Notes: generated by a model from the letters alone, not told the origin. Shown: positions 13,949-27,805, counted from the stretch's first letter. The stretch: 64,000 bases of DNA from Multifurca ochricompacta (GCA_022496185.1 WTXG01000003.1:744001-808000); one strand, 5' to 3'. Numbers and translations: made by a program.

Positions 13949-14805
13949 GGTAATATGAAGATAAGTGAGTGAGAGAAGAGGAAGAGAGAACGAAAACAAA
14001 ACTCCTATCTCGCGTTTTTTTTTTCGCGTTGTCCAGTGACACAGGTAAGTTGATCGCTATCGCTTGCTTAATAGCTCACAGCTCACAGCTAATATATCCA
14101 CAAGCACTTCGTTTAATTTTACCTCTCAAGGTAGCAGAGAGGGCCAATCCTCGATGCGTGTTCATATACGCAGAGGCCCACAGCTCGAAGGACTTCACTT
14201 AATATCTCCTCAAACAGCGCTTCTTTCATTCACTATTCACGATCAGCCTGTAGGGGCTGCTAAATGGAGGAAATGAGGATGCACGGTGGACCCAACCTGG
14301 TGGAAAACGGACGCACAATCGCACACGAAGAGCAAGCCGCATCATGTCCCAGTGATATGATACTTAAGGTGATCAGAATGGAAACTACATACATAGGGAT
14401 GCCCTAGACTGCACATCCATGCGAGCTTGCCACTGGCCACTGGCCATAGGTCCTTATAATTGGTCAAGGGTTGACACCTCTGCGATTAGTTTCCCTTTCT
14501 GTCACCGAAACTCGGCGCTCGAGTCGTGTTTAATGAGTCCGAGATCATAATTTCGGTTAGTACTGGTACAGGGGTCCCTACAGTTCTGAAATGCTACGCG
14601 TTTGCTGGCGTGGTCGTGGTGTGGTCCCACGTTGTACCAGTATCATTACAGAGAAAGAGAACTAAAACGGGTCTTACATGATACAAATGAATTTGGAGGG
14701 GTCAGAAGTCTATACTATAAAATGAACGTAAAGTAACGATATTGTGAAAAGAGGGAACGGGGTCTATAAGATACCCAGTCGCTGAGATTTGTCAATGAAT
14801 CCCAT
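13949..14805. other. intergenic, ARG4 promoter and MFS gene 3' flank
   Basis: This 857-bp spacer includes a poly-T stretch near 14017-14025 and a GCCACTGGCCACTGGCCA triplication near 14428-14446. No gene or RNA was recognised. The 60-100 codon ORFs overlap the first ARG4 exon or are composition-driven. Confidence 0.5.
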
Positions 14806-16628
14806 CTAGACCAGTCCTTTCCACCGTCGCCATAATATAGTGCTTGCCACGCAAGACAGAAGGGATGCCCCCGTGCTCACCCAAAATGTGAGGCTCCAGC
14901 ATGTGACACCAGTGCAAATACCATCACCGACATTGTTGTGAGCGGAGACGAATGCGTACAAGTACGAAAAAAGAGGGGTTCCAAAAAAGGGGGCGTAAGT
15001 AAGGACGCCAAAGTTGCGCCCAAAGTTCCTGCTCCCCCAAATGGAAGATACAATGCTGGGTCTAAGTGAGGGCCGAGCTGTGAATGTCCAAGCTTCAAGG
15101 AAAGAAACGAGCACAAGCCACTACGCACAAAATGGTAAATGTCGTGCCATAAGCAGCACCAGTGCCAATGCTAGACAAAGTATCAAACAAACAATGCGTG
15201 AACACGAAAGGTTCAAGGAAACATACCTCAGTATCCAGAGGTCATCTGAGGTTCTGACAGACAGTTCCATATAGACAAATGTGCCCACTAGGAGAAGAGG
15301 TATGCCAGACAAAAGCGCAACTCTACTAACGCGATATCTTCGTGGAAATTGTGGTCCATCGTCATGCATATCGGATGCGACAGGTGCTATGAAGTCCGCA
15401 AGAGGACCCGAAAGAAGGCGCGACAGTGTGTTGGAAATAGAAATGAGGCGTACTTGAGTTGCAGTTGCAATTTCCGCAGAGGAAGACAAGGCTCCACAAC
15501 ACCAGAAGTGGACTCTGAATGAAGAGAAAGTACGATAGTTCCAATATTTGAGATGATCATTTCACACTGTTAGATGACTGGTCACGGGACATATATATTG
15601 CATAAGCACAGCAGCGACTTACTGAACCAAGTATAATTAGGGCTATGAAAGCCAGAAACCAGAAGTGAGAATCTTTGAACAGCTGTACGACGGAGGTGCT
15701 CTCGCCAACGGACATGACCCGTACGTCCAACTGAGAGATCTTATTGGGGAGAAGGGGTTGGCGTTCGTCGGTCAATCGCGCTGTATCATCGCTGGTAGGA
15801 GTAATCTCAGATGTCGACTCGGCTTCATGCTCAGGTTTGAGTAAGCGCAGGTTGAAGGCACCAACAAGATGGATGATGCCAGAAGCAAGGGACAAGAAAA
15901 TTAAAAAATTGGTGACGCTCAAGCCGGTGGATGAGTCAGTGAAGTACCTAGATGCCAGGAGAGAAAGAAATAACGGAGACAAGCCAAAGAGAGCCATGGT
16001 TATCCCTGATGCAGCACCAAGATATCGAGGGAAAGTTCTAGAGGCAGCGAAAAGAGCCGAAAAATAGCTTTTTCCCGTACAGGACGTAAGAATAAGAGCA
16101 GACATGGTCTATGTTGAAACATACGAGGAGACCGTTCCAAGTCCAATCATGAAGAAACAGGCGGCGAGGGTTCTGAAAGAAGACTTGGAAGGTCCCCTAA
16201 TGTCGTCGGGCGTCTTTGCGATCTCGGCAGCAAAGAGAGCGAAACCCGTGGAAAACAGGAAGGAGGCGATCAAGGAGCATGCCCAAGGACCGTGTTCATC
16301 GATGATTTTGCCAACAAAAGCGGCGAATGGATATTGACCCATCATGCCACTAAGATGGTTTCAGAGAAAAAGGGTAAAGCTGAAAAGTTGGAGGTCTCAC
16401 AGAAGTGCGATGGTGGTCAGCTGTGGCTGTGTGAGTTTGAGGTGAAAAGCGAGGGCTGGTGAGAGAAGGGGGAAGGTGAAGATTCCACCAGCAAGCAGAC
16501 TAGAAGATGAAGAATGAGAGTCGAAAGAGATATAGGAGAGAAATCAAGGGGACACACGCATTTGCAGTGATCGAGAAACAAGTTAGAAGTAATCGAATAT
16601 TATGAAGGAGAAGGAGGGGCCGAGACAT
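14806..16628 (-). CDS. MFS transporter, Mch1/nodulin-like type
   Basis: Major-facilitator protein of about 500 aa with roughly 12 predicted helices. The ATG at 16628 starts exon 1; a GTGTGT donor joins it to LLAGGIFTFPLLSPAL. Further exons give MMGQYPFAAFVGKIID, SSYFSALFAASRTFPRYLG and FLIFLSLASGIIHLVGAF, followed by a long hydrophilic loop with a dileucine-like ERQPLLPN. The second half includes ISNTLSRLLSGPLADF (a typical MFS loop) and NFGRNFGVLTYAPFFGTPL before the last helix and the stop at 14806. The NFG..YAPF motif marks the nodulin-like/Mch1 branch, which is vacuolar or plasma-membrane and of unproven substrate despite its monocarboxylate-carrier name. It shares a 145-bp divergent promoter with the Eco1 gene. 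Confidence 0.82.
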
Positions 16629-16700
16629 GATTGTAAGTGTGAGAGAGACCAGAGACCAGAGCAGAGCAGAGAGACCCAGATCCAGGCTTGTTTGTTTAAA

Positions 16701-16710
16701 CACGTGATCA
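16701..16710 (+). promoter_or_regulatory. CACGTGATCA element in a bidirectional promoter
   Basis: CACGTGATCA sits in the middle of the 145-bp gap between the two divergent ATGs, 73 bp from the transporter and 64 bp from Eco1. It is well placed to act on both genes. Confidence 0.5.
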
Positions 16711-16773
16711 ATCGCGTTCATCACCCGTCGGTCGTCGCGTGGGTGGGCGAACTCACTTGACTTGACTCTTGAC

Positions 16774-17873
16774 ATGATGAGAACTTATACCAGTTCTCGC
16801 TCTTCTCGCCTACAGATGCGCTCTTCATCTCCTTTTGATTCATCTTCTCAAAAGATTTCAAGAAAGCGTCCTCTTTCTGAACGCCTATCTTTCCACAACA
16901 CGCCACAACACCTCAAACGCGCCCGCACTACAACTTCTACTTCTAGTTCTACTCCAGCCACTAAACACAAGAAAAAGCACAAGTACAAGAGTAAAGAAGA
17001 TCGCGCTCCCAAAAATCTCACTCAGCTCCATTTTACCCTCGATTCGTCCGTCCTACGTACATGTCCTCTCTGCGATCTTACCTACACAAAAGGTGCACCG
17101 GAGGATGAGACTTTGCATAGTTCTCATTGTGCAAGAGTTCAGAGGGGTATGCAATGGCGTCGAGATGAAGAAAGAACAGCCGTAGAAGCTCAGGTTTGCG
17201 AGGTCGCCACCGGTGTGAAGCTCAAGGACGGAAATTCAGGCAGGATAATATCCATCAACGCGGACGCTAGCGGAAAGATCGGCTCAAAGGTATGGCTCCA
17301 ATGATCTTGACGACAACCTCATCTGACAGTCAGATCGAATGATTGCTTCATAAGCTGGCCGCGCTTCTGCAGACAATATCCTTGCACCTTTCCTCGCCTC
17401 CACTTACTCGTGATGTCCTTCGTACCTCCAAGGTTTATCTTTTCCTTCTTCCATCAAAGAGATCGCTCTCTTGCGAAACCATTGCCGGTTGTGCAATTGC
17501 CACCCATATCTCTACTGCTATGGCTGTCGCCTCCCCGGCCGAGGTTCAAGGACATCCCACGAATACATCTTCAAGTGTGAACCCCATACCACCTCCTACA
17601 GCCCGTCTGGTCTCGGTGGATCCCAGTTCTAGTCTGTTTTGCAAACCGGAACCTCTCTCAACGCCGATGGGCATTCCACGGTTGTTTGTACCCTCTGCGT
17701 ATCGACGGCGCGACATCGCTCTCCGCCTGCTCGATGCAGCAGCGGCGACTTTTGTGCACGCTTGTCCCCTAGATCCTCATCGTGGTGAGGTTGCATTCAC
17801 CCAGCCCACTGCCTCTGGGAAGGCACTAATGGAAAAATGGGGCAGGGGCGGTGCTCGTATATACCAAGAATAG
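16774..17873 (+). CDS. ECO1: sister-chromatid cohesion acetyltransferase Eco1/ESCO
   Basis: Acetylates cohesin Smc3 during S phase. The start is the first of two tandem ATGs at 16774. An unstructured basic N-terminus of about 90 residues leads to the C2H2-type finger LRTCPLCDLTYTKGAPEDE with HSSH. After SGKIGSK an intron (donor GTATGG at 17290, acceptor CATAAG) joins LAALLQTISLHLSS in phase 0. The acetyltransferase part holds ETIAGCAIATHI and the Eco1 C-terminal block GIPRLFVPSAYRRRDIA, FVHACPLD, EVAFTQPTASGKALMEKWG, ending at 17873. The enzyme domain is in one exon and complete. The intron choice is supported by phase, since alternative acceptors meet stops. Confidence 0.88.
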
Positions 17874-18134
17874 AAGTGTGTTCCGTCTCAGCTGTCTCTT
17901 CAGAATGGAGGACTTTTTTTGTTGATTCAATAAATCGTTTTGACTGCCTAGCCAGCATAACGGCAACACTTCACAGGGTAACGAAACAAGGTTATATTCA
18001 TAATTTTTTGACCACTGGTAGATACTTCGTACATTGAACTGATTTGACGGATACAGAGCGTTGTTACATCCAAGGCTGAACCTGACAGAGAAAAAGAGAA
18101 AACTCGGAAAATCTAAGTGCATTCATGATACAAC

Positions 18135-21100
18135 TTATGCGGCGACAGATATCACGGTTTGGCCTTGGTTAGGAACATTACTTGGTGGCAGGATGAAATG
18201 CTGTAGAAATCAACCAATGAGACTGCCGGTCTTGTTAGAAGAACAGCTAGCTGAAACAACTCACTCTGGTCTTGATGCCTCCAGCCGCTGGAAGCCGGGT
18301 ATTGTTCATGAGCCACATGTCAACTTCGGCTGCGGCACCGCGCCCCTCGCTGTGATGGTATTGATGTAGTCAGGCTCAGTGCACACATGGCGTGCCAAGC
18401 ACTTCTCACTTTATACCCCAAACAATCAATGACTGTCCACGACGACAATCCCCCGCCGCGAATACACCGTCCACATTAGTCGAGTATCTCTTGTTCGGTG
18501 TCTGTATGTTCGAACGTGCGTCTTGCGTCACTCCAAGTGCCTCGATAACCTCTGACTGTGGGCCCAAGAAACCGAGGGCGAGGAACACAAACTGCGCAGG
18601 GAAGTATTTCTCCGAACCGGGCACTTCTTCCATCTTCCAACGTCCGCTGCTGTCCCTCGTCCATTCGACACGGACTACAAAAATAAATAAGATCCCAGGG
18701 GAGGAAATATGAAGTGAGCGCCTACCAGTATTGAGACCCTGCAATTTACCCTCGTCATCAACAACGAACTTCTTCGTTGAGATACAATATTCTCGGGGGT
18801 CTGTCAGCGACACTCTTCAGCAACGACATAGTGCAAATCTTAAGAGAGAATTAACCATTGCCGAAGTGCGCAGCAACTTCTGTGTGCCCATAATCTGTGC
18901 GGAAAATGCTAGATCGGCCTTAGCTTCTCGGTGTTATCGCTCGCGTAAAGTATTCAGACGCACCGAGGCCATTGGGGCCAGGGGTTGTCGCGTCCACGTG
19001 ATGCGGGCGGTTGAGGAAGCAGCTCAAAGTTTGTGACCGACTTCGCGCCATGCCGCATGGCTGTCCCTATACAGTCATTTCCCGTATCACCGCCTCCGAT
19101 GACGATAACGTCCTTGCCCTTTGCGTTTATGTACTTGCCATCCTGGAGCTCCGAGTCCAGAAGTGAAGCGGTGTTCAACTAATCATGACGAAATAATAAT
19201 AATAATTTCGGTCAACGCCGTACGAAACGCATGAGCAGAGTGGAGTAGAACTGACTTGTAAATATTCCATCGCGAAGTGGATGCCATCTGCGTCACGACC
19301 TGGTATTTTCAAATCCCGAGGCCATGTAGCACCAGTACATAAAACTACCGCGTCGTTATTGGCACGGATTTCGTGAATGTCAGTGTCTGCTCCAACATGT
19401 GCGTTCGGCACAAACACCTGCAAGGTAGAAGGTTTGGTGTCCCTGAATCATGGAATGCACGAGCCTTACCACACCCTCTGCAGCCATGAGGTCTAGGCGG
19501 CGTTGCACGATGGACTTGTCAAGCTTCATGCTAGACGTGGGAGATTTTGAGCATCTCACTCCCCGTTTGATAGTAAACGACACGTACTTGGGAATTCCAT
19601 ACATGAGGAGTCCACCCATGCGATCGTTACGATCGTAAACTGTGACCTTGTGCCCTGCTTTGTTCAATTGGTCCGCACATGCAAGACCTGCTGGACCAGA
19701 ACCGATAATGGCAACCCTTCTTCCCGTACTGAACGTTGGCGGATTAGGAGCCATCCAACCCATCTCAAAGCCCTGAATAAATGAAATCAGGGAAGTAGGC
19801 TACGCGAAGAAGACGAATAAGTAACCTTGTCAATGATTGCACATTCAATAGATTTGATGCCAACAGGCTGTTCGTTGATCCCCAGTACACAAGCTCCCTC
19901 ACACGGCGCAGGACACACCCTGCCCGTAAACTCAGGGAAGTTATTTGTCAGCAACAGACGATTTAATGCATCCTGCCACTGCCCCTTGAAAACGAGATCA
20001 TTCCATTTCGGAATGATATTTGAAATCGGGCAGCCCGTGTCTGACTGACAAAAGGGTACGCCGCAGTCCATGCAACGCGCAGATTGATATTTCAATTCGC
20101 TTTCTGTTAAGCGGCTCGAGATCTCCCTCCAGTCTTTGGTGCGTTTTCGGGGGGGCCTGTACGCTTCTCCCAGGCGCTTGTACTTCATAAATCCGCGCAT
20201 CTTGTCTAACTTGTGCAGGCGCTGTTTCGTCGAGGCCTCATCAGCCATCGAATCTTCAAGATCAACAACCGATGGTTCATGACGCCTGATGGGCGTTACC
20301 AACGTAAGTTGAGGCTCTTTCGGGGTAAGGATATCTTCGAGACCTTCAGAAGCGAGATCGACTTGACTCGCGGTTCGTGATGGCACAAGATCGATAACGC
20401 TCTGGCGCAACTTATCTTCCTTGGCTTTCGCCACTTGCTCTTCCAGTACACGCTTATAGTCGAAGGGCATGACGCGGACGAAGAGCGGCAGCAGGTGGTG
20501 GAAATCGCGTAGAACACGATCGGCAACTTCGGAACTTGTATAATGACGATGGTCTTCGATGAGGCTACGAAGTTCAGCAATCTCGCGGGGCTCGGTAACC
20601 TTCCCGAGCTCGACCATTTCCATATTGACCTTCGATGCAAACGTGTGAGCGGTATCCAACACGTACGCAATTCCACCGCTCATCCCTGCAGCAAAGTTGC
20701 GCCCCGTTGTGCCGAGAACGACGACTCTCCCGCCTGTCATGTACTCGCACCCATGATCACCAGTGCCCTCAACGACGGCGTTAGCTCCAGAATTTCGTAC
20801 AGCAAACCGCTCCGCAGCAATTCCTCGGATGAACGCTTCACCCGAGGTGGCACCGTAAAGGCAGACGTTTCCAATGATGACATTCTCCTCCGCCTTGAAC
20901 TGGGCCTGGCGGGGAGGATATACGATAAGCCGACCTCCCGAAAGGCCCTTTCCCACGTAATCATTGGCATCGCCTTCAAGTTCGATTGTTATGCCTGGGG
21001 CAAGGAACGCTCCGCAAGATTGCCCTGCAGATCCTTTCATGCTAATGTGGATCGTATCCTTTGGAAGTCCTTCTTCCCCGTAAAGCTTGGACACACGGTA

Positions 21101-24100
21101 GGAAAGAGTACTTCCAAGGGCACGGTCAGTGTTGATCACGTCACATTCGATGTGAACGGGGAGCCCTTTCGTAAGTGCAGGTTCCGACTCATCAATGAAT
21201 TTATTGTCGAGACGAATATAGAGTTTGTGATCTTGCTGCCGAACGCGATAAGTCGCAGCCCCGGGGCGCATCTGCCATGCAGGTTTCAATATGGCTGACA
21301 GATCGAGATGCTTTGTCTTTGGAGTGCGAAGACTCTCAGCCACTCTGAGCATATCAGCCCGTCCCACCATCTCGTTAATAGTCCGGAACCCAAGCTTCGC
21401 CATGTATCCACGGAGCTCTTCTGCAAGGTAGTAAAAGAAATTGATGACATGCTCCGGCTGCCCAGCAAATTTCGCGCGTAATTGTGGGTCCTGTGTGGCG
21501 ATGCCAACCGGGCAGGTATTAACTACATTCGCAGAAGGTTTTGAAAATCTAAAATCCTTAATAAGAAAAGGAATATTAGACTTACGGTGACATTTCCTCA
21601 TCATGATGCATCCCATAGCAAGCAACGGTGCAGTCGCAAAACCCCATTCCTCGGCCCCGAGCAAGCAAGCAATGGCAACGTCGCGGCCAGTTCGTAACTG
21701 CCCGTCGGATTGCAAGGTCACACGACCGCGAAGATCGTTCAAAACGAGCGTCTGATGAGTCTCAGCCAGACCGAGTTCCCAGGGAAGTCCCGCGTTCTTA
21801 ATACCCGTCCAGCGTGATGCTCCCGTTCCTCCGTCATGTCCCGAGATGAGAATGTGATCCGCCTTTGCCTTCACGACGCCACTCGCGACGATGCCCACAC
21901 CAACTTCAGACACCAACTTGACGGATACGCGACCCCGCGGATTGGAGCATTTCAGATCGTAAATGAGTTGCTTGAGGTCCTCGATGGAGTAGATGTCATG
22001 ATGAGGCGGCGGGGAGATGAGGCCGACACCGGCGGTGGAATGACGCGTACGGGCTATCGAACTAGACACTTTGTGACCGGGAAGTTCACCACCTTCACCA
22101 GGCTTCGCGCCTTGTGCCATTTTTATTTGCAACTCGTCTGCGTCCGCAAGGTAATTCGACGTTACCCCAAAGCGACCAGATGCCACCTGCTTGATAGCGG
22201 AACGCATTGTGTCCCCGTTACTTAATATAAGCGATCGCTCGGCATCCTCTCCGCCCTCACCGGTATTCGACTTGCCGCCGAGTCGATTCATGGCAATTGC
22301 AAGAGTTGAATGAGCCTCCATAGAGATTGAGCCATAAGACATGGCCCCAGTCACAAAACGGCGAACGATTTCATTCCAGGGCTCCACCTGGTCAATGGGA
22401 ATGGGCGTTGCGTTCTCATAGCAAAATTCCATCAGGCCACGAAGTTGAATGACCCTTGCCTGGCCGTTGGCATTTCGGGCATAAGCATCATACGCCTTTC
22501 GATTTTTCTCGTGGACGGCGTCTTGTAGATTGGCAATACCTTCTGGGTCGTTGATATGAGGTTCCCCACCATCGCGCCAATGATATTCCCCAGACTCTGG
22601 CATCCCAGGAGGAATCAAGGTCTCGCGAGACGGCCAACCACGTTCATGGAGCTCAAATGCATCCATGGCAAGCAGGTCAAAAGTTGTTCCTTGAATACGA
22701 CTGGCTGTGCCGACGAAGCAACGATCGATAACTTCGCTATGCAGCCCCAACGCTTCAAAAATTTGAGCACCCTTGTATGATTGGAGGGTCGAAATGCCCA
22801 TTTTTGACATGACCTTGAGGATGCCGTTGTCCAGCGAGGATCGATATTTCTTCATGACTTCGCTCACAGTCATGTCGTTCTTCACCCTACCCGTAAGAAG
22901 GCGTTAGGAAACAGGAGAGACGAGCATTAAATCGAGGAATATCTCACAAGCCTTCCCGTGCAACCTTGTGTATGGTTTCCATCATAAGCCATGGACAAAT
23001 GGCATCCGCCCCGTATCCGACGAGTACACAGACATGATGGACCTCCCTGGCTTCCGCCGTTTCGATCATAAGCGCAATTTTTGCCCGCTTCTTCTGAAGA
23101 ACCAGATGATGGTGTACTCCCCCACAAGCGACGAGAGTGGATAAAGGCACGCGGGTAGGGGAGGTCTCTCGGTCCGAGAGGATGATGACCTTCATACCGT
23201 CTTCAATGGCCTGCGTAGCCTCGCTGCACACCCGCTCCAGCGCACGTTTGTAACCGGGAACACCTTCATCCTTCGGGAAGGTAAGGTCAATAGTGCGGGA
23301 GGGCCAGGTGGTATATGCAGACTTGAGAGTCTTCATGGCATTCATCTCTTCAATCGAAAGCACCGGGGAGGGTAGAAGGATGCGATGGCATTGCTCTGGT
23401 TTCATCTCCAAGATATTTCCTTCAGGCCCGACATAAGTCTCCAGAGACATGACAATACTCTCTCGGATAGGGTCAATAGGGGGATTGGTAACTTGAGCAA
23501 ACAGTTGACGAAAGTAATCGTAGATGATGCGAGGTTGAGTTGCCATGACCGCCAGAGGTGCATCGTTTCCCATAGAGCCTAATGCTTCCTTTCCGGTGGT
23601 GATCATGGGAAGCATAAGAAGGTTCAGCTGTTCCACAGTGAAGCCAAAAGCTACCAGACGGGCATCAGTCCTCAGCGGTGCATCATCCACGCTTGCATCA
23701 ACCGACTGAGTGCGCGTGACACGTTTTATGATGTTGGGAACCTGGAGTACATTGCTCTCTAGCCACGAAGCGAAGTTCTGCTTTCTCGCTGTATTCATCT
23801 TGAGCTCCTTGTCATCAACGACGCGGCCTTCGACAGTGTCGACAAGAAGCATTCGACCCGGTTTCAGGCGGCCCTTCGAGACAACCTTCTCAGGAGGGAT
23901 GTACAGAGCCCCAACTTCGGAAGCGCAGACCATAATATCATCGCTTGTGACGACAAAACGGCATGGACGTAGGCCATTCCTATCCAGGTTAGCACCGCAA
24001 TAGCGGCCATCCGAGAAGGTGAACAGTGCCGGACCATCCCAGGGCTCTTGAAGGCAAGCCGCCCAATTATAGAATGCACGCTTCTCCGGATCCATGTTGT

Positions 24101-25362
24101 CATTACCTTGCCAAGCTTCGGGAATGAGCATCATGATGGCCTCAGGAAGTGTGACAACGCCGTTGACTACAAGCAACTCTAAAACGTTGTCAAAAGCAGC
24201 AGAGTCCGAACCTCCCCCTTCGATGATAGGATACAGAAGATCAAGCTGATCTCCGAAATGGGCGGAATGTAGAACGCCTTCTCGGGCATGCATCCAGTTC
24301 TTGTTCCCTCGGACTGTGTTGATCTCGCCTTGGAAACGAGCGAGTCAACGCGCGAGCCATTTCTGGGAAGAGGCGAAAAGAATCTATCACTTACCATTAT
24401 GTGCTGCCCATCTCATAGGTTGGGCACGATCCCAGCTCGGGAAAGTGTTTGTCGAAAACCGGGAATGCACCAGGGTGAAGTGCGAACAGTATAAGACGTG
24501 GTTGAGATCATGGTAGTAATTGTACACTTGGGGAGGTGACAGTTGTCCCTTATAGACGATGTTCTTGGACGACAAGGAGCAGACATAAAAAACTTTCGTA
24601 AGCGAACTTTATACGGGCAAGTCCGATATGTTGAGCTCAGGCCGTTGCACAGAGATAGAAAATCACAAACATGCTGTGCGTTGCGTATTTGCGGAGGACG
24701 TAAAGTTGCCTCTCGAAGTATTTTTCGTCAAATGGGCCCCCTTGACTGACATTTCCATCTCCATAGTGAGAATGGAGAACAACAAAAGGTTGAAGAATGA
24801 CGGGTTCGGTGCTGCTGGCGGCAGGCCCAAGAATGGAACCATCGGTGGGTACCTCACGCCAACCTAGGACTCTGAGGCCGAGGTCACCGGCAATCCTAGT
24901 GAAGACAGACTGATGCTTCTGCACCAATGCTGGATCGTTGGCTTTGAAGAAGACGTTACCGACGGCGTATTCGCCAGGCTCTGGTAAGGCGGGGCCAAGG
25001 TCTCTCTCTGCCTCACGCTTAAAGAACGCATGAGGGATACCGGTCATCACGCCAGCACCATCACCATCACGACTGTCGGCGCCCGTGGCGCCTCGGTGTG
25101 TCATGGCGCAGAGTAACTGCCTGGCATCTGAGACAATCTTGTGACTCTGTTCACCTTTGATTTGGCAGATGAAGCCGACACCGCAAGCATCTTTCTCGAG
25201 CTCATTCATATAAAGACCTTGACTGGCAGGCGTTGCACCAGCCCACGAGGAAGGGTCGCGCAGTACGACATGAAAACTGTCGATAGAAGACTGAGGGGCG
25301 AATGCCTCAACAAAGGGGATAAACGGATCAGGAAGGATGTCGGAATGAGGAGAATGGGGCAT
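18135..25362 (-). CDS. GLT1: glutamate synthase (NADH), fused GOGAT
   Basis: Transfers the amide of glutamine to 2-oxoglutarate using NADH. Start at 25362. A short propeptide precedes KDACGVGFI, whose Cys is the class II amidotransferase nucleophile; then THRGATGAD and [17 protein letters not shown]. The FMN/synthase part has [29 protein letters not shown] and [13 protein letters not shown]. The 3Fe-4S cysteines lie in MRKCH and NTCPVGIAT, joined across an intron near 21540. The glutamate-synthase C-terminal helix has [12 protein letters not shown]. The fused small subunit follows: [43 protein letters not shown] and [13 protein letters not shown]. The largest exon spans about 3.1 kb (22885-19787). 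A last small exon gives the end at 18135. Length is about 2,140 aa, usual for fungal Glt1. Confidence 0.94.
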
Positions 25363-25699
25363 AAGGAGAACTGTAAACCTCTCTGCTGCTGAAGAAGAAA
25401 AGAGACTGACACTGGCAGGCAAGGAAAGGAAAGGGGAAGAATGTGGGAGGCAAGTGCACTATTTGACGTACTGTCGGAGCGGAGACGGGATGTGGGGTTT
25501 TCCGTTTCCGTTTCCGTTATCCATCCTTAACCAATCAACACTCACACACCAATCTTTTTTTCTATCTTTTCTATCTCAGCGGCATGGCCGTATTACCTTT
25601 TCCTTTTTTTCCTACAACACAAACGCTGACCTGTATAACGCCAACGCCATGGACAGACACAGGCAGATACATACGACGCACGTTCCTTGCCATTTGTCC
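25363..25699. other. intergenic, GLT1 promoter
   Basis: This 337-bp spacer has a TTTCCG/TTCCGT repeat at about 25498-25518 and poly-T runs. No coding feature was seen. Confidence 0.5.
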
Positions 25700-27234
25700 T
25701 TAACCAGCACCGTCGTGCAGAGCACAACAAACTGCAGCTAACAGGATTTAAAATCCAATTCCTTTAGGGGGCTCACAGAACTCACCTTTATGGTGCCCAT
25801 TGTATTGTCTGACCGTCTCCCCGGATGACATCTCCCATAGACGTGCAGTGTGGTCAGAAGACGCTTGTGGCGTATCAGAAGAAGTGCATTTCAATGATAA
25901 TTCAGGGCCCGTCGCACCAGTCACAAGGTACGCCGAGTCAGCGCTGAATGCGCAATCCCATACCCAACGCTGGTGCCCTTGCAAAACCTTCTCGAGTTTG
26001 AACTCGTAATTAGAAGATATCGACCAGATCTTCACTGTAGTATCCGCCGAGCAAGTGGCAAGATATCTGCCTAATCTCAGACTACAAGTCGCGACAAAGC
26101 AGAGAAGGTCACAAACTTAACATCGGGGCTGAGAAGACAGCGCGTCAAATACTTATTATGCGCCTGAAATTTTGTGACAGCTTGGAAGCGGGGTAAACCC
26201 ATGCCTTCTTCGTTGATCTTCCATACGTAGCACTTGCCCTGGTAGAAAAACCGATAATCCATATAAACTCGGTTCATGTTGGTCTTACGCCGTCCGTCAC
26301 CTTGTTATTACCAGCAACTAAGCAAGACCCATCTGACGCCAACGTCACAGATCGAATTGGGACGTCCCCAGCAGGTGTCTGAGGCCCGTTTCAATCAGGT
26401 TATGGGATACATGGAAGGAATGATAAACCCGAACCAGTTCGTGGGTACAGATGTTCTCAGACAAATCCCATTGCTTGATTCGTCCTGCTTGGTCGCACGA
26501 AATGAGCTCCCCTTGGTTTGGATGGACACAAACATCATTGACTGAGTGGATCGGTAGTCTGAGTCATGATCATGGCAATACGCGAGGGACGTAAGAGCAA
26601 CCTGATGCTTCGTTGTTATAATTGCGATGCAAATGTGTATTCCTGGGAAAGAATTCATCTTCAAGAATGATAGAATACATCTCTGGGCTTACCGCAAATC
26701 CCATATTTTTATGGTCCCGTCTTCACTTCCCGTAACCAACCACTTTCCCTGACTATGAAATGAGACCGATGTGACATTAGACGTGTGACCTTCAAAAGTG
26801 ATAACCTATATTTCCTTGCTTGAGGGGTGTGTGTGTGAGTGGGAATAATCGAAAATTCAATTACTGGAGTAGATGAGGAGCTAGCAATCTCGTATACGTT
26901 GACTTTCTTATGGATTGCGGCAGCCAACAAACGCTTGCTGTAGAGCACCAGATCAGGCCACCGGATGAAGACCGGGGTACACGCGGACACACTCTGGAGA
27001 GATTGCGAGACGATTTACTTGCTGTGTGAATGGTCATGACTTGAAGGTGAGAGCAGAAGAATGCCTGGATAGGAGACGATACTTCACCCCTGACTCCCCG
27101 GAACGAGCGATGGTTCGAGAGCATATACCACTCCAGGCTTCCCAGAAGCGTATTTCATGGTCGTATGAACCAGTGACAAGTATAACTGACATGTCATGTC
27201 GGGCAGGAGCAGGGGCCACAGGCTGGTTAGGCAT
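25700..27234 (-). CDS. LST8: Lst8-like WD40 protein, TOR complex subunit
   Basis: Seven-bladed WD40 propeller subunit of TORC1 and TORC2. The start region holds [17 protein letters not shown], the family hallmark; translation begins at its ATG (27192) or 14 codons upstream (27234). Next come [12 protein letters not shown], then [10 protein letters not shown] after an intron, [15 protein letters not shown], and the late blades with [16 protein letters not shown] and [19 protein letters not shown] final small exon after GHHK ends at 25700, matching the family's short tail. The protein is intron-rich, with at least nine exons. It faces GLT1 in tandem, 337 bp apart. Family assignment is firm; some middle exon edges were not traced. 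Confidence 0.86.
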
Positions 27235-27527
27235 GGCGCGGATATGATAAACTCTTAGCAAATAGGGGGTGCCAGGATACCGTTTGTTGTTTCGTTATTG
27301 TGAGCTGTTCTGCTACCACGTTGAAAAATGTGATTTGAATAAGTCGTGCCTTGTGTGGGCCGTTGTCGTGCTGATCAAAGTCTTCAAGAGGGCTTGCAGA
27401 CTGCTCGTAGGGAAGAAATGAGAGATGATGATGAGAAAGAGGCAAAGAAACAAACAAAGGTATGTATGGGTTGGCCACCGTAAATGGAATCGACCGAACT
27501 GCTCAACTTGGTTTAGCTTAGGGCATT

Positions 27528-27562
27528 TATTATATATTATATATTATTATTATTATATATAT
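27528..27562. repeat. AT microsatellite
   Basis: TATAT/TATTA tract in the spacer upstream of LST8. Confidence 0.7.
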
Positions 27563-27575
27563 GTTTTTGTTCTTC

Positions 27576-27642
27576 TCATCTTCATCTTCAATCTTCAATC
27601 TTCAATCTTCATCTTCATCTTCATCTTCATCTTCATCTTCAT
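27576..27642 (+). repeat. CTTCAT/CTTCAA hexanucleotide repeat
   Basis: About ten units of TTCATC and TTCAATC. An apparent minus-strand ORF here encodes only a Glu-Asp run and is a repeat artefact. Confidence 0.8.
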
Positions 27643-27805
27643 ACACTCTGCGGGTCTGTATGCACTGGATGTGGTCGTTTTTCTCCATTTCCGATCGTGC
27701 TCTGCCTTTCGTGCATGACCGCGTGCTACAGAAATTCCAACCATGCTCCAACCATGCACCAGATCCTCGACGCCTTTTACTCGCCATCTTCTGTGAAAGT
27801 ATGCT

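Noticed and set aside
20543..21298. 251-codon plus-strand ORF opposite GLT1
   Set aside because: It lies wholly inside a conserved GLT1 exon on the other strand and shows no family motif; it is a shadow of GC-rich coding sequence.
27591..27787. Acidic ORF from the CTTCAT repeat
   Set aside because: The translated run of Glu and Asp is only the microsatellite read on the minus strand.
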